A DNA stretch of 64,000 nucleotides from Adiantum capillus-veneris. Taxonomy: Eukaryota > Streptophyta > Polypodiopsida > Polypodiales > Pteridaceae. Below the pieces are notes generated by a model that saw nothing but the letters and a program-made list of their open reading frames with translations, did no database searches and was not told the DNA's origin. Positions 10,567 to 22,921 of this stretch are shown piece after piece (position 1 is the first letter of the stretch; each line of letters begins with the position of its first letter). The translations under genes and the position numbers were made by a program. The stretch is from the NCBI GenBank assembly GCA_014529385.2, contig CM043959.1, positions 92,359,529 through 92,423,528 on the forward strand, written 5' to 3'.

Positions 10567-12574
10567 GAATGATATATGCTGTCAAAAAATTTAGACACTA
10601 TCTTCTTGCAAACAAGTTTTATTTCTTTGTAGATCACCAAGCACTATTATATCTGGTAAACAAACCTTGCAACACTAGAAGGATTGTTCGTTGGTTTATA
10701 TTGTTGCCTGAGTTTGACTTCATAGTAGTCGTAAAAAAGGAGACTACACACACACACACACATGAGCATATCATCTTTTGAGATTGTTCCATGGGGAAGC
10801 ACGTGAAGGTATTGATGTGATGATCTTCCAGATTTGTACCTGTTTAACATTGAAATGGTTCCGAGGTGGAGTGAAGAGGTCATCCCTCTACTCACAATCG
10901 GATCATTGTAGGTGGAAAGACAACCATCAATAATACATCGAACAAGAAATCTCCAGCTTTTAGCAGGATGACTATATAAGCATAGAAAGGATAGGAGTTT
11001 AAGACTATGTGTACAATCGGATGAATATGAATTCTACCTCAAACAAGCACATATAGAGCATACAGGGTTTCACAATGGAGAAACACAAACATACCAAACA
11101 CTAAAGAGACTAGGAGGCTACTGGCAAAACATGGAAAACAACATCCATACTTATGTAAAATCATGTGATATCTGTACAAAGCAACCTCTAGTGGAACACG
11201 CCACTCTGTTTCGAGTAGTACAAGCACCCAAATGGAGTACTCACATAACTGAGTACTTAAAAAACAAGACCTTCCCAGAGGGATGGGGTAACGCAAGAAT
11301 GAGAACTGTAGCAGAAGAAGTAAAACATTATTTGCTAATTGCAAACCAACTATATAGGCGGGGTAAGGACAAAAAACTACGGTTGTGTGCTACAAAAAGT
11401 AAATATTTCTTTATCCTAGAACAAGCACACTCGGGTCTGCTGATAAAACGCAAAGCTAGTACTTCATTCAGGCATATGGTGGCCAACCTTGTATAGGGAT
11501 GCAAGGTATATGTCAAACGATGTGATAAATGTCAACGCACAAAACCACCCCTACAGAGAGATGAAATGCCATTACGGCCAATGATGGAAGTGCGCGCTTT
11601 TGCCAAATGGGGCATTGACTTTATTGGCCCCATCATACCTCCTACATATAGGTCGCACGCACAATACATCATAATAGCAATAGATTACATGACTAAATGG
11701 GCAGAAGCAAATGCAACATAGAAAAACGATGCACGGACTATGGCTCAGTTCCTTTTCAAACATATCTTTACTAGATATGGTCTACCCATTGAAATAGTGA
11801 GTTATAGAGGAACATACTTTTTGAACAACGTCATTAAAAGCTTACTTGACGAATTCATGGTGATCCATCGCAAATCAGCACCCTATCACCCACAAGCTAA
11901 CGGACAAAGCCGAGAGCACCAATAAAATCTTATGCACGGTGCTCACCAAAATAGTCAGTGACTCAAGAAACGATTGGGATCAAAAGCTACACAGTGCATT
12001 ATGGGCTTGCAGAGTAGCTTTTAAAACTTCCATCGGGACCACTCCTTTTAACCTTGTGTTTGGGATTAATGCAATTCTACCCATGGAATTTTTAATTAAA
12101 ACACTACAAGTTGCAACACAATTAGGATTGATGGGACACAAGCTATTGAAGAGACTAGACACCCTGGAGCAATTAGATGAAACTACAGTGAGAGCGATAG
12201 CCGGGATATATGCTCAAAAAAGACAAATGAAATCTTTCCATGATCAACATGTGATTAGCAAGGAGTTCCAAAAAGGGGATTACATTTTGGTGTATATCCT
12301 CAAACAACACTCCAGAAAACTCAAAGAGCGAGGGATGGGGTCGTTTGTAATACATGATATATCACATAGTGGTGCCATCAAGCTTGCAACATTGGAAAGA
12401 GAGGAGATGCCTAATTGGATGAGTGGCTGCAGATTAAAGAAATATCTTCTTCCGTTGACACCAAAAGAACTCCAAATAATACATGCGGCAGCTCAGTGCA
12501 GAAGTCAAGCCCATGACATTCGGGAACACACACAACAAGAAGCCAAAATCAGAATATTAAAGCAGAAGGAGTAG
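10567..12574 (+). pseudogene. Gypsy-A RNase H end and integrase
   Basis: RNase H resumes (FVDHQALLYLVNKPCNTRR) and is followed by integrase. Two zinc-binding-like regions occur. The first is near 11040-11190, with QAHIEHTGFH, GGYWQN and CDIC. The second is near 11390-11550, with QAHSGLL and CDKCQRT. The catalytic core follows with WGIDFIGP (about 11610), then YRGTYFLNN, where a canonical D appears replaced by Y, then YHPQANGQ. One base shift near 11905 separates that motif from AESTNK, which supplies the catalytic E. The C-terminal part (11939-12574) includes WACRVAFKTSIGTTPF and KLKERGMGSFVIHDI. Integrase joins element cDNA to the genome; this copy is inactive. Confidence 0.88.
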
Positions 12575-12599
12575 GCAAACTTTTCGAGAAATAACCAAC

Positions 12600-13010
12600 A
12601 TAACAATTGTACCAATTGCCCTCCAATAGAATCCATACAAATGGAGGCTACATGGTTAGGTGGCATAGATCTACGCATTATGTTGCAACTTGGAGATCAC
12701 ACCACCACGCATGCATTAGTGGACACGGGGGCAAGAGAAAAAGTTGCCAACTACTCCACTTTCATGCAACTAACAAAGGAACCTCTAACGCAAAATACTA
12801 TGGGGTTCATTCAAAGTGGCAAACAAAGGCACAATGGACATTCTAGGACATGTCAATTTGCCAATAACTATTGATAGAACAGTTTATCCTCACCAGTTTC
12901 ATGTAGACAAGGATAAGAATCTTAACAAGGTAGTTATTCTAGGAGTGCCATGGGTGCGCACTTATCAGGCCACATCAAATTGGCGTGATAATACATTGTA
13001 GCTAAGGCAA
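12600..13010 (+). pseudogene. Retropepsin-like ORF downstream of integrase
   Basis: Two overlapping frames (12641-12874 and 12816-13001) together read as one decayed protein. It contains THALVDTGA, matching the catalytic D-T/S-G-A loop of retroviral-type aspartic proteases. About 80 residues later comes VVILGVPWVRTY, resembling the I-L-G strand near the C-terminus of that fold. It follows integrase by only about 60 bp on the same strand. In ordinary Gypsy elements protease precedes RT, as in Gypsy-B here, so this position is odd. It may be a third ORF specific to this family, or the remnant of another element. One frameshift separates the two halves. Confidence 0.5.
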
Positions 13011-13600
13011 GATGACAAATCTTTTGACACATCATTTGTACAAACAGAGTATGTATGGGAACCTCTCCAATCGGCATCTGCTCTAATCCAGCAATGTAAT
13101 CAAAAAAATTTGGGTAAAAAGTCTATTATGCAAACCAATCCAAAGACATTATGGATACCCAAACGACATGACAATGCAAGTCCACCCATGATGCATCAAC
13201 AGAAACCCACCCTTGAAAAACCATCCAAGGATTTTGTCAAGCAACCTAGGCCAATCCAATCTCAACATCGACAACAAAAAGAATTGTAGTGGGTATGGAA
13301 ACCAAAACCACTTCGCTAGTCTACACCAAAGAAATTTTAGTGGCGACAAAAACAGATCCCTCAATCACCAGACAATGCAGTGTCACAACTTTTAGAGGCC
13401 ACTGTCAAACAAAGAGCGCGTCTTCTACAATTACTTTTGTTTGGACCACGCAGCTTCAACCTAACCTCACCATCGAAAGCCACTCAACTTATTGTTTAGA
13501 ACCCATATCTTGCACAACACTTTGCTACCCCATGCATATCCTCAATTCACATCATAGAGCCACAATATACGGCTATGCATAGACACATACTTTGTACCCA
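13011..13600 (+). pseudogene. Degenerate continuation of the downstream ORF
   Basis: One frame continues from the retropepsin-like region with few stops as a basic, Gln/Lys/Pro-rich sequence (around 13140-13260), then breaks up. No domain is recognised. A purine-rich run near 13637 (GGAAGGGAGAAAAT) could be a polypurine tract, but no LTR with TG and CA ends follows. Confidence 0.3.
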
Positions 13601-15106
13601 TGCACTTTTTTGCATGTTCGTCTGGGACGATTCACTCTAGGAAGGGAGAAAATATAGCAAGATACTCATCATTTTGTGCATATTATCTTCTTTTCTTTTT
13701 CTTTTCCTTTAACAGTTTTTCAGAGCTTTTTAACTCTAAGCAGGCATAACCATGAGCCATATTGACACCATGTTGCAAAAAGTGTTGGAACATGGATCAT
13801 GATCCATGTTCTTCAAACCCTAAAATCAAAGAGATTTGCATAGTAGTATCCCCATATGCCCATGAACAACCTCCACTAGTTGGGATTTCAAAATGCTTTC
13901 CAATATGGATTGCGATCCATGTACCTTGATGACAAAATCAGGGCAGGAGTTGTTCACTAGTTACCTACAGGATGCAAAATTATAACTGACCATGCAAAAA
14001 TACTCACAAAAAGGGTTTTTAAATCATCAAACCCTGATGGTTTGTTATCTTCAATCTACAAATGGTCATTTGACAATAATCAAAGGAAAAAAGGTTAGTT
14101 TCCAACAAAAACATTATGGAGTAGGGTTAGGAGAAGGATATGAAGCTACCCTATTATCCAGAGCAACAATTGAGACATCTTGGGGCTTTATTCCAAATCC
14201 AACTAAAACAAAAGGGAGTCCGAAAGAGGGTGAAACACAAGGATCAAGGAGATGTAACATTAAAGGGCTAATTATGGTCAAAGCAAAACAAATGAGTACA
14301 TGCAAAGTTGTGCAGATTGCCTGGAACAATTTCCCCCTTCAGATGGATCCAAAAACTGATGAAAGTTGGTGGGGAGATAGGCAAAGCCGTGGGTTTTAGA
14401 CACAAATCATTGAGAATCAAGGCAGTATCAAAAGGAAGTGCCAAAAAGTGGTTCCAAAAAACCAATATGGTCAAGACAGGAAAAACATGGCCATAAACTG
14501 GGAAATTGAGTAAACACAAGAAAAACATATCCAAATTTGAAAATATTTCACCAGTGTGCTAGGAAGACCTATAGGAAAATGTGTGCAAAAGTCTGTACCA
14601 AAATCCCTCCCAACATGGATCGTGATCCATGTACCTTTTTGCCCAACCAAATAAAAATTCTTATCATCTAGCTCAGAGTATCAAACAAAGCCTAGCCATG
14701 AAGTTTCAAGTCATTTGGATTCCAAAAGCCACATCAAAATGCCAAATTTCTTTAGGCCTAAGGATGATTTCCAAAAATTGACCTAACTGCCAAACCAATT
14801 ATCCAAATCCCAAAAAATTTAGACCAAGGCACCATCTTGATGAGCCCTACCAACTAGTATAATCAAGTCTTCAATATGTATAATGATCCATGTACCTTTC
14901 TGCCAGAATTCATATGTTACCTTATGCCCTTGTACCTATAGTAATCTTAGATGCACTGGTGAAATTTGGTCAAATTTGGGGTAGTTTTGACAAAGTTATG
15001 CTCTTTTTTCATTTTATGGTCAAAGTTTGCATTTTCTTCAACTTTTCGACAGTTTTGATCAATTGTTGCTAAAGCATGTTTTCAATCTGAAACTGACCTT
15101 AGGATG
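13600..15106. other. Non-coding region with four related palindromes
   Basis: No coding sequence is apparent. The region holds four copies of a dyad built on ATGGATC and GATCCAT (see the repeat entry) and otherwise looks like a retroelement leader or untranslated region. The Gypsy-B leader at 33509-35248 has the same kind of organisation with a different palindrome. Confidence 0.4.
13789..14893. repeat. Dispersed palindrome family, ATGGATC...GATCCAT
   Basis: Copies lie at 13789-13810, 13903-13922, 14613-14632 and 14873-14893. The first is a perfect 22-bp palindrome (arm AACATGGATCA). The second and third are imperfect around the centre. The fourth is degraded in its left arm. The last three are followed by GTACCTT, so the repeat extends beyond the dyad. 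Confidence 0.8.
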
Positions 15107-17051
15107 CCTCGAAGAAAAGCACAAAGGGATTGGGGAGCAGCTCCATATGAGATCACAGATATATCCTCAAATGAGAAGGCCCATATACAGAACCGATGCT
15201 CAAAGCAATACCTGCCAATATATTCATAGGAATATTTCAAGCAGCAAACGGAGAGATAGTAAAGACCACCATTTTTCCAAGGAAATTGTGGGCACTACAC
15301 CAGAAGTCTGAAGTGCAATCTGGGGCCAAGTGTCTACAATTGGATAACTTTCTATGAGTACTGCCATGGGGAACAGATTTCAGAAGAGCTCATGAACTCA
15401 TAAGCTCAATTCAGTACAATGGGGAAGCCACACTTACGGACAAAGATGAAGCGACATTCAAAGTTGAAATCACTACAGAAATAATCCATGAAGCTCTCCA
15501 TCTACAGCAGGGAACACACAATCTCTTGCAAAAAACAAAAGCAATAGATAATGACAAATACTTTCTAAATTAAAGAGGACACAAATTGACATATCAAGAT
15601 CTGATCTACTCGGAGACAGAATCGCCGTTGCGCCTCATATCGCAACACTTTAAAGTACAAAAGCCACCGAGATACACTGAACCACTGCTGCACATGACAG
15701 TAGTAATGGCAATGGGGTTAATAGAAAGAAGAGTGGTTAGCTGTGACTTTGGCAACTACCTCCTCGACAACATAGTGGAAACAAATCTTAAGGGTAGCCA
15801 AAAGAGTAAGACCTACATGAACGTTGGACCAGTGCTGACACGAATCGCCTACCAAGCACTGGGAATGATTCATGATCTACCCTGGGAGAAGCACAGCTAG
15901 ATTTGATCCACAAATCCAAAAGAGCAATAAAGCCGGTAGCAGGACCATCCACAAGGCCAAAACCAAAGGTCAAACAAACAAGGCAGAGCTCAACAAGAAC
16001 TGACGGTGAGAAGATGGAGTCGAATGCACCGAACAACGAGAAAGCAAGGTCAAAAGAAAGAGATACTTCTTTTGAATACCATCTTCAAATGAGGAACATG
16101 GGAGTGAGTTTTCGATCAGATACACAAGACTGAAGAAGAGAACAACCCGGACGATAGAGACTATCCTAGTAACCCAAGCCAAAAGAACAATGGAAGAAGC
16201 GCAGGTTCAAAGAGAGAAAATCCACAAACAGAAACACGAGGAAGAAAGAAAAAAGGGAATAGAAGCGGATGACAAAAAAGAAAAAGAAGAAGAACTTAAG
16301 ATGTACCTTTACTGCGTAGACAATCAGCAGCCCTAAAACGGATCAAGCAACGTAATAGACAGGAAGCGAAGGAGAATCTGAACATTTCCAACAAAATGCA
16401 GCAAGGGATTCAGAATGAGATCAAACAAAAGATGGAGCAAAGAGAAAGAAAGAATACAAAGCGGCCACGCGTTGATGATCTCGAATCATATGATGAATCT
16501 ACCAAGACCAAGGAAAAAGATGAAAGCCAAGTAGAGAAGGGTGAACAGGGCACACAAGACCAGCAAGAATACGATTTCAAATCACCAAAAGACAAAGAGT
16601 TACCTTCAGAGGGTGGAACAAAAAAAAGACAAGAATCTATAAATCTTCCAAAATAAGTGGCGGATAAAGTGTTGTCACAAAAGAAGACAAATCAAGGAAA
16701 AGAGACAGCACCGCCAAAAATTACTATAGCTCCAGCTGCTTTTGAAGTATTAAAAACAAAGGAAAGAATGACGGATGAAGCTTGAACCTCGGATCAGGGC
16801 CAAACAAGTTAGAAAAAACCAAGATCGCCTCGTTCACAAGCGGTCACAAAGGAGGGAATTGAAATGATCAGGTCGTTTGATGTTGATGCACATTTAGACC
16901 CGGTCGAGTTGCAGTTCACATGCCAAAGAGCTCTCTACAAGTTGCACAAAGTAGAGCTGGAGGACACCAAGAAAGAGGCAATGAAAGTAGCTAAAAACAC
17001 ATTGTAGCTACAAATTAAAATAGAGGAGTTGCAAAAAGTCCAGTTGCAACT
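15107..17051 (+). pseudogene. Degenerate accessory ORF with charged, coiled-coil-like tail
   Basis: Reading starts at MPRRKAQRDWGAAPYEI and is broken by stops, with an open middle part at 15586-15900 (104 residues, containing LLHMTVVMAMGLIERR). A highly charged Lys/Glu-rich stretch follows (16000-16650), then a short heptad-like piece at 16856-17004 (RALYKLHKVELEDTKKEA). This layout recalls the non-enzymatic ORFs that accompany some plant Gypsy elements, but I cannot place it in a family. It lies downstream of a palindrome-bearing non-coding region, as gag does in Gypsy-B, so it may be the first ORF of a separate element. It ends exactly where the hairpin satellite begins. Confidence 0.35.
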
Positions 17052-20000
17052 GGGTCCTTGGTGAGCGCAGAGCCAAAAAATTGGCGATTATGCCACCTTG
17101 GACCGATGAGATGGGAGTGGATGTCCATAAAACTTTGCAGGGGTTGAAAAAGCACACTAATCCCCACCCCTACAAATTTTCATGGACATGGAAATCTTTC
17201 TCAATTGTTTGCAGTCGCACAATCACCAATTTTTTGCCCATTCGGCCCTTTGGATAGAACAAAGCCAAAAAATTGATGTTCGGGACCGAAGAGACGGGTG
17301 CGAATGGCCATGAATCTTTGCGAGGAAAGGGGAAGCAAATTAATCCCCACAATTGAAATGTTTCATGGACATGGAAATCTGTATCGATAGTCCACGGCGG
17401 CACAATCGCAAATTTTTGGGCTTTGGGCTCGCCGAGGGCCCAATGGCCAAAAAATGATGATTTTTCCACCTTGGACTGATGAGACGGAGTGGATGGCCAT
17501 GAACATTTGCAGAGGTGGAGTCAAGACACTAACCCCCACCCAATCAAAGTTTCAAGGCGATTGCAATCTGTCTTGACGGTCCAGAGTGCCACAATCACTA
17601 GTTTTTTTCCCATTAGCCCTATGGCAAGCTCAAAGCCAAAAAAATTGGCAATCGTACCACGCTAGACCGAGGAGACGGGAGCGGATGGCCATAAAATTTT
17701 GTAGCTGTGGGAGAAACACACTAATCTCCATTCTTGCAAAGTTTCATTGGTATCGCAATCCGTCTCAATGGTCCACGACGGCACAATAGCCAATTTTTGG
17801 GCTTTGGGCTCGTTGAGGACCCAATGGCAAACCAAATGGCAATTGTGCCACCTTGGACTAACAAGACGGGAGCAGATGGCATCAAAACTTTGCAGTACTG
17901 GAAAAGCATACTAATCCCCACCCATGCAAAGTTTCATGGGCATCGCAATCCGTCTTGATGGTCCACGGTGGCACAATAGCCAATTTTTTTTCCATTGGGC
18001 CTTTGGCGAGCTCAAAGCCAAAAAAAATTGGTGATTGTGCCACCCTAGACCGAGGAGACACAAGTGGATGGCCATGAGACTTTACAAGGGTGGAGGAAGC
18101 ACACTAATCTCCATATCTACAAAGTTTCATGGGCATCGCAATCCATCTCGACGATCCATGGAAGGACAATTGCCAATTTTTTGCCCATTGGGCCCTCCGC
18201 AAGCACAAAGCCATAAAATTGGCGATTGTACCACCTTGGACCGAGCAGATGGGAGTGGATGTTCATGAAAATTTGTAGGTGTAAGAAAAGAACACTTATC
18301 CCCACCTGTGTAAAGTTCATGGCATGGTAATCTCTCTAGACTTTCCACGGTGGAAAAATTGCCACTTTTTTGCACATTACGCCCTTGGCTAGTGGAAATC
18401 CAAAAAAATGATGATTGAGCCACCTTGGGCTGACGAGATGGGAGCATATGGCAATGAAACATTGTAGGGGTGGGAAAAGCACACTAATCACTACACTTAC
18501 AAAGTTTCATGGCATTGTAGTCTTTCTTGACGGTCCACAGCGCCACAATCATCAATGTTTTGCTCATTGCACCTTTGGCGAACCAAAAGCCAAGAAAATT
18601 GGTGATTGTGCCACCCTAGACCAACAAGATGGGAGCAAATGGCCATGAAACTTTGCATGAGTGTGAGAAGCACATGATTAGTCCTCTCCCTTGTAAAGTC
18701 TCATGGACATCACAATCCATGTTGATTGTCCACAAAGACACAATTGCCAAGCTTTCTCCCATTAGGAGCGCATAGCCAAAACATTGGCGATTGTGCCACC
18801 TTGGACCGATGAGACGGGAGTGTATGTCCATGAAACTTTGTAGAGGTTGGGGAAGCACACTAATCTCCACCCCTGCAAATTTTTATGGGCATGGAAATCT
18901 TTCACAATCGTCCACAGTGGCACAATCTCCAAGTTTTTGCTCATTGGGCCTTTGGCTAGCGCAAAACCAAAAAATTGATGATTGTGCCACACTCTACCGA
19001 TGCGACGAGAGTGGATGGCTATGAAAATTTGGAAGAAAACAAATACCCATGCTTGCAATGTTTTATGGGAATCACAATAGGCACAATCACCAATTTTTGG
19101 GCTTTGGGCTCGCCATGGACCCAATGGCCAAAAAACTGGAGATTGTGCCACCTTGAACCAATGAGAGGGGAGCAGATGGCCTCAAAAATTTGCAAGACTT
19201 GGGAAAGCACACTAATCCCCACCTATGCAAAGTTTCATGGGCATTGCAATCCCTCTTGACGGTCCACGGTAGCACAAGCGCTAATTTTTTGCCCATTGGG
19301 CCTTAGGCAAGCTCAAAGGCTCTATAGTCCATAGCGGCACAATCGCCAATTGGGCCCTTGGTGAGTGCAAAGCCAAAAAATTGACAATTGTGTCACCTTG
19401 GACTGATGAGTCAAGAGAAGATGGCCATGAATCTTTGTGGGGGTGGGGAAAGAACACTAAAATCGGACCCTGCAATGTTTCATGGGCATTGTCAACCATC
19501 TTGACGGTCCAGGGCTACACAATCACCTTTTTTTTTGCCCATTGGTCGCTTAGTGAGCCCAAAACCAAAAGATTGGCGATTGTGCCACCCTGGACCAATG
19601 GGGGTGGATGAAGTAAACTAATCTTGGCCCTTGAAAAGTTTCATGGGTATCTCAATCCGTCTCGACAAGCTACGGTGGCACAATCAACAAATATTTTTTC
19701 CATTGAGCCCAAAGCCACAAAATTGGTGATTGTGCCACCTTGGACCAACGAGATGATAGTGGATAGCCATGAAACATTGGAGGGATGGGGGAAGCACATT
19801 AATTCACACTGATGCAAAGTTTCATGGGCATCGCAATCCGTCTCGACGATCCACAGTAGCATAATCATCGCCAATTTCTTACCCATCTAGCCCTTTGAGA
19901 GTGCAAAGCCAAAAAATTGGCAATTGTGCCAACTTGGACAGATGAGACGAGAGCAGATGGCCATGAAAAATTGTGGGATGTGGAAGGCACACTAATAGAC

Positions 20001-20317
20001 ACCCCTGCAAAGATTCATGGGCATTGAAATCTGTCTCGATGGTCCACGAAGGCACAATCGCCAATGTTTTGCCTAGTGGGCCCTTGGCGAGCCCAAAGCC
20101 AAAAATTTGGTGATTGTGTCACCTTCAACCAACAAGACATAAGTGGATGGCCATGAAACTTTGGAGGGGTGGGGGAAGTACACTAATCCATGCCCCTACA
20201 AAGTCTCATGGACATTGCAATCCGTCTTGACTCTCCACAGTGGCACAATCGCAAAGTTTTTGCCCATTGGATCCTTGGTGAGTGCAGAACCAAAAAATAG
20301 GCAATTGTTCCACCTTG
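17052..20317. repeat. Tandem hairpin satellite, block 1 (about 17 units of about 187 bp)
   Basis: A monomer of about 187 bp repeats about 17 times. Each has a left arm (GATTGTGCCACCTTGGACCG ... GAAACTTTGCAGGGGTGGGG), a loop AAAGCACACTAAT, and a right arm that is the near reverse complement of the left (CCCCACCC ... GGTGGCACAATCGCC). A spacer joins it to the next unit (GCCCATTGGGCCCTTGGCGA then CAAAGCC). Arms are about 75 nt and match at roughly 70-85 percent. No ORF is conserved between units. Short ORFs on both strands are by-products of the repetition. One unit near 19290-19380 is truncated with a duplicated spacer. Confidence 0.92.
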
Positions 20318-20364
20318 TGTTAGGAATTATGACATAGCTAAGTAGATAATTGAGTAGCCTACTT

Positions 20365-20415
<51 letters not shown>

Positions 20416-21158
20416 TCTACACATGAGAGATTATAGACTAGAGAGAGAGAGAGCACGATATACGTGGTTCACCCAATGTGGGCTACGTCCACGGGAAAGA
20501 AGCCACTCAATGGCTTTAGTACTTCAAAAGAAGAAGTAGATTATAAAGGGATTATACCCTTTTGTAGCTCCCGTGTTGCTTCACTCTCACCACCTCACAT
20601 ACACTTCAGAATGCACCACAATGCTTTGCAATCAGTTTTTGTGTGTAGAAGAGGCCTCCTTTTATAGGCCAAAAGGGCTGCCCTCATTCATAAGAGGCAA
20701 CCATGTGTAGCCTCACTTGTGTTGACAAGTCCGACTTGGACTCTCCAATGCGCCCATATGTGGCCACCCTTGAGAAGACCAGTCAATCTTGAAATTGGCC
20801 ACCACTGGCCATTGAATTCGACCACCGCCCACTAGCCATTGACTTCTGACCACCGCCCACCAGCCAACCGATCGGCTGTTTTTTACCACGTTGGGACCGC
20901 CGTCCAGCCATAATATTCCAACCAAAAGGAATACTCTAGCAAGCTCGAGACTGGCCGTGGAAATTTTGGTTTTCGGTGAGTGATTTTTCTTCACGCACGA
21001 TGGCTTCTCTTTTTGAAGTACTAAAGCCATTGAGGCTTTAGTACTTCATTTTTTTTAAAACCGCATATTTGTAGGCTTCTCCTCATAACGAGGGCCTACA
21101 AATATGCAGTTTTTTCAAAAGAAAAATACAAGGTGTAAATCAAGCTCCATACTTAACA
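20318..21158 (-). repeat. Copia-1 3' LTR (left copy)
   Basis: The repeat is 841 bp, from TGTTAGGAATTATGAC to CCATACTTAACA, and is followed by the polypurine tract at 21159-21171. It is longer than the right copy partly through a (GA)n expansion at about 20371-20412 and extra sequence near 20600-20900. It contains a dyad around 21010-21110: two copies of CTTTAGTACTTCA in opposite orientation, and GCATATTTGTAGGC versus GCCTACAAATATGC. Confidence 0.93.
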
Positions 21159-21253
21159 ATCTCCCACTTGGAGACTGATCTCCACACAAAACCTGTGACT
21201 GCTTTCCATCTTGGTTTCTTATCCTTGAATGCCGATTGAAAATGAGCAAAAGC

Positions 21254-21625
21254 TCAACTTTTTCTTGTTGACCACCTTTCCAAAAGTGTGCGTATAAAGT
21301 GGTATCTCACGTCAATGTGCTTTGTCCTGAGCTCTTTTGCAAGATGGATAGCACTCTGGCTATCACTGTACAAGACACAATTTTCTTGTTTGTATCCATG
21401 CTCTTCTAAGAATCTGTGAAGCCACATAATTTCTTTGCTTGCCTCTGTCATTGCTACATACTCTTCTTCTGTGGTAGAAAGTGAGACCACTTTCTGCAGC
21501 TTTGAAGCCCAGCTTACTGTTGTGCCTCCAATTGTCAATACATAGCCAGTAGTGCTCCTTCTAGTATCTTTGTCACCTTCCATATCTACATCTGCATACC
21601 CTTGAAAAAATATCAGTTTCTCCAA
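21254..21625 (-). pseudogene. Copia-1 RNase H
   Basis: The 123-residue frame has the classic Copia RNase H order: [63 protein letters not shown], then [11 protein letters not shown]. The catalytic acidic residues of the YAD, EEEY and YSDSQSA motifs are kept. This is the C-terminal domain of the Copia polyprotein and lies next to the 3' LTR, as expected. The extreme C-terminus is lost by a frame change. Confidence 0.92.
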
Positions 21626-21639
21626 AATACAAAGTGTTT

Positions 21640-22600
21640 TTTGTTGTCCCTTTTAGATACCTAGATATCCACTTCACATCTTGCTAGTGCTCTTTACCTG
21701 GGTTGTCCATGAACCACTTACAACTCCCATTGCATGTGCAATGTCTAGCCTTGACCATACCATAGCATAAATAAGAGATCCTACAGCTACAACATATGGA
21801 ACTTTAGACATATAGGCTATCTCCTCTTATGTCTTTGGACACATATCCTTGGTTAGTTTAAATTGACCAACCACCCAAAGGTGTAGAAATAGATTTTGCA
21901 TCTTGCATTACAAACATTTCTATGTAATCCTCTTGAGATAGATTTAGTTTCTTCTTTGTCATGTCCCTTGATATCTTCATATCAAGTATCCTCTTTGTAG
22001 CACCTAAATCTTTCATTGAAAAAGATTTAGACAGCTCCTCTTTTAGGTCTTTGATGTCCTCCATGTTAGCACTTGCAATCAGCATGTCATAAACATACAA
22101 CATTAGGATGATGAACTTCCAATCTCCCAAATTCTTTGTGTAAATGCAGTGATCTAAGTTGCATCTTCTGAATCCGTGATCCAACATTCATCGATCAAAC
22201 TTCAAGTAACACTGTCTTGATGCTTTCTTTAAGCCATACAAGATCTTCTTTAATCTGCAAACCATTTTCTCTTTACATTTTACTTCATATCCCTTTGGTT
22301 GAATCATGTAAATTTCCTCCTCTAAGTCACTATGAGGGAATGCCGTATTTACATCCATTTACTCAAGATTTAAATCATGAGCAGCCACAAGGCTTTGGAC
22401 AAGCCTTTTTGAGTTCATTTTTATAACAAGAGAAAATATTACATTGAAGTCAATACCTTTCTTTTGATAAAACCCTTTTACCACAAGTCTAGACTTGTAC
22501 CTTTTCTTCCCATCTTCTTCTTCCTTCAGCTTATACACCCATTTGTTCTGCTATGCCTGCTTACCTTTAGGCAACTCAACCAACTCCCATGTTTGGTTGC
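21640..22600 (-). pseudogene. Copia-1 reverse transcriptase, decayed
   Basis: The minus strand encodes a Copia-type RT in several frames. From the right they are a KWVYKLK-like start near 22540, a segment matching MDVNTAF near 22350, an LKKILYGLKKA-like segment near 22240, and an open part at 21858-22187. The last contains LYVYDMLIASANM, where the usual YVDD active site has Tyr for the first Asp (22081-22110), followed by FSMKDLG and YIEMF. The altered active site and frame breaks show it is inactive. Confidence 0.88.
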
Positions 22601-22921
22601 GATGTAGTAAGTCCATCTCCACTTGGAGGCTCTTCATCTATTCTTCTTTGGATTCCTGATGCATAGCTTCTTCGTATGATTCCGGCTCTCCAGAATCCAA
22701 GATCAAGAGATGGAGGAAGGAACAAACCTTTCTAGAGGTCTACTTGCTCTTGTGGATCTTCAGAGAATAGGTTTTTCATTTTTTCATTACATATAGTACA
22801 GTGAGTCACCCCAAACATCAGAATGAACCAATTCAAGTTTTTCATTTTTTCTTTCATTTCTTGCTTTTAGGAATTTTACCCTCTTTTGTTTACGTTAAAC
22901 ACAATCTTCACAAAACTCTTA
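22601..22921 (-). pseudogene. Copia-1 deletion zone between GAG-pre-integrase and RT
   Basis: Only a short remnant of the region between integrase and RT is present. The integrase catalytic core, normally several hundred base pairs here, is absent. No protease motif is found on its other side either. Confidence 0.6.

Noticed and set aside
9161..12574. Intact Gypsy pol
   Set aside because: Frameshifts, an inserted element, in-frame stops and a changed integrase catalytic residue show it is a pseudogene.
12600..13010. Endogenous pararetrovirus protease as source of the DTGA motif
   Set aside because: No movement protein, coat protein or pararetroviral RT lies nearby, and the piece directly follows Gypsy integrase; one motif is not enough.
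17170..20456. Many ORFs of 60-130 codons on both strands of the satellite
   Set aside because: They shift frame from unit to unit and follow from open frames in the repeat; none is conserved across monomers.
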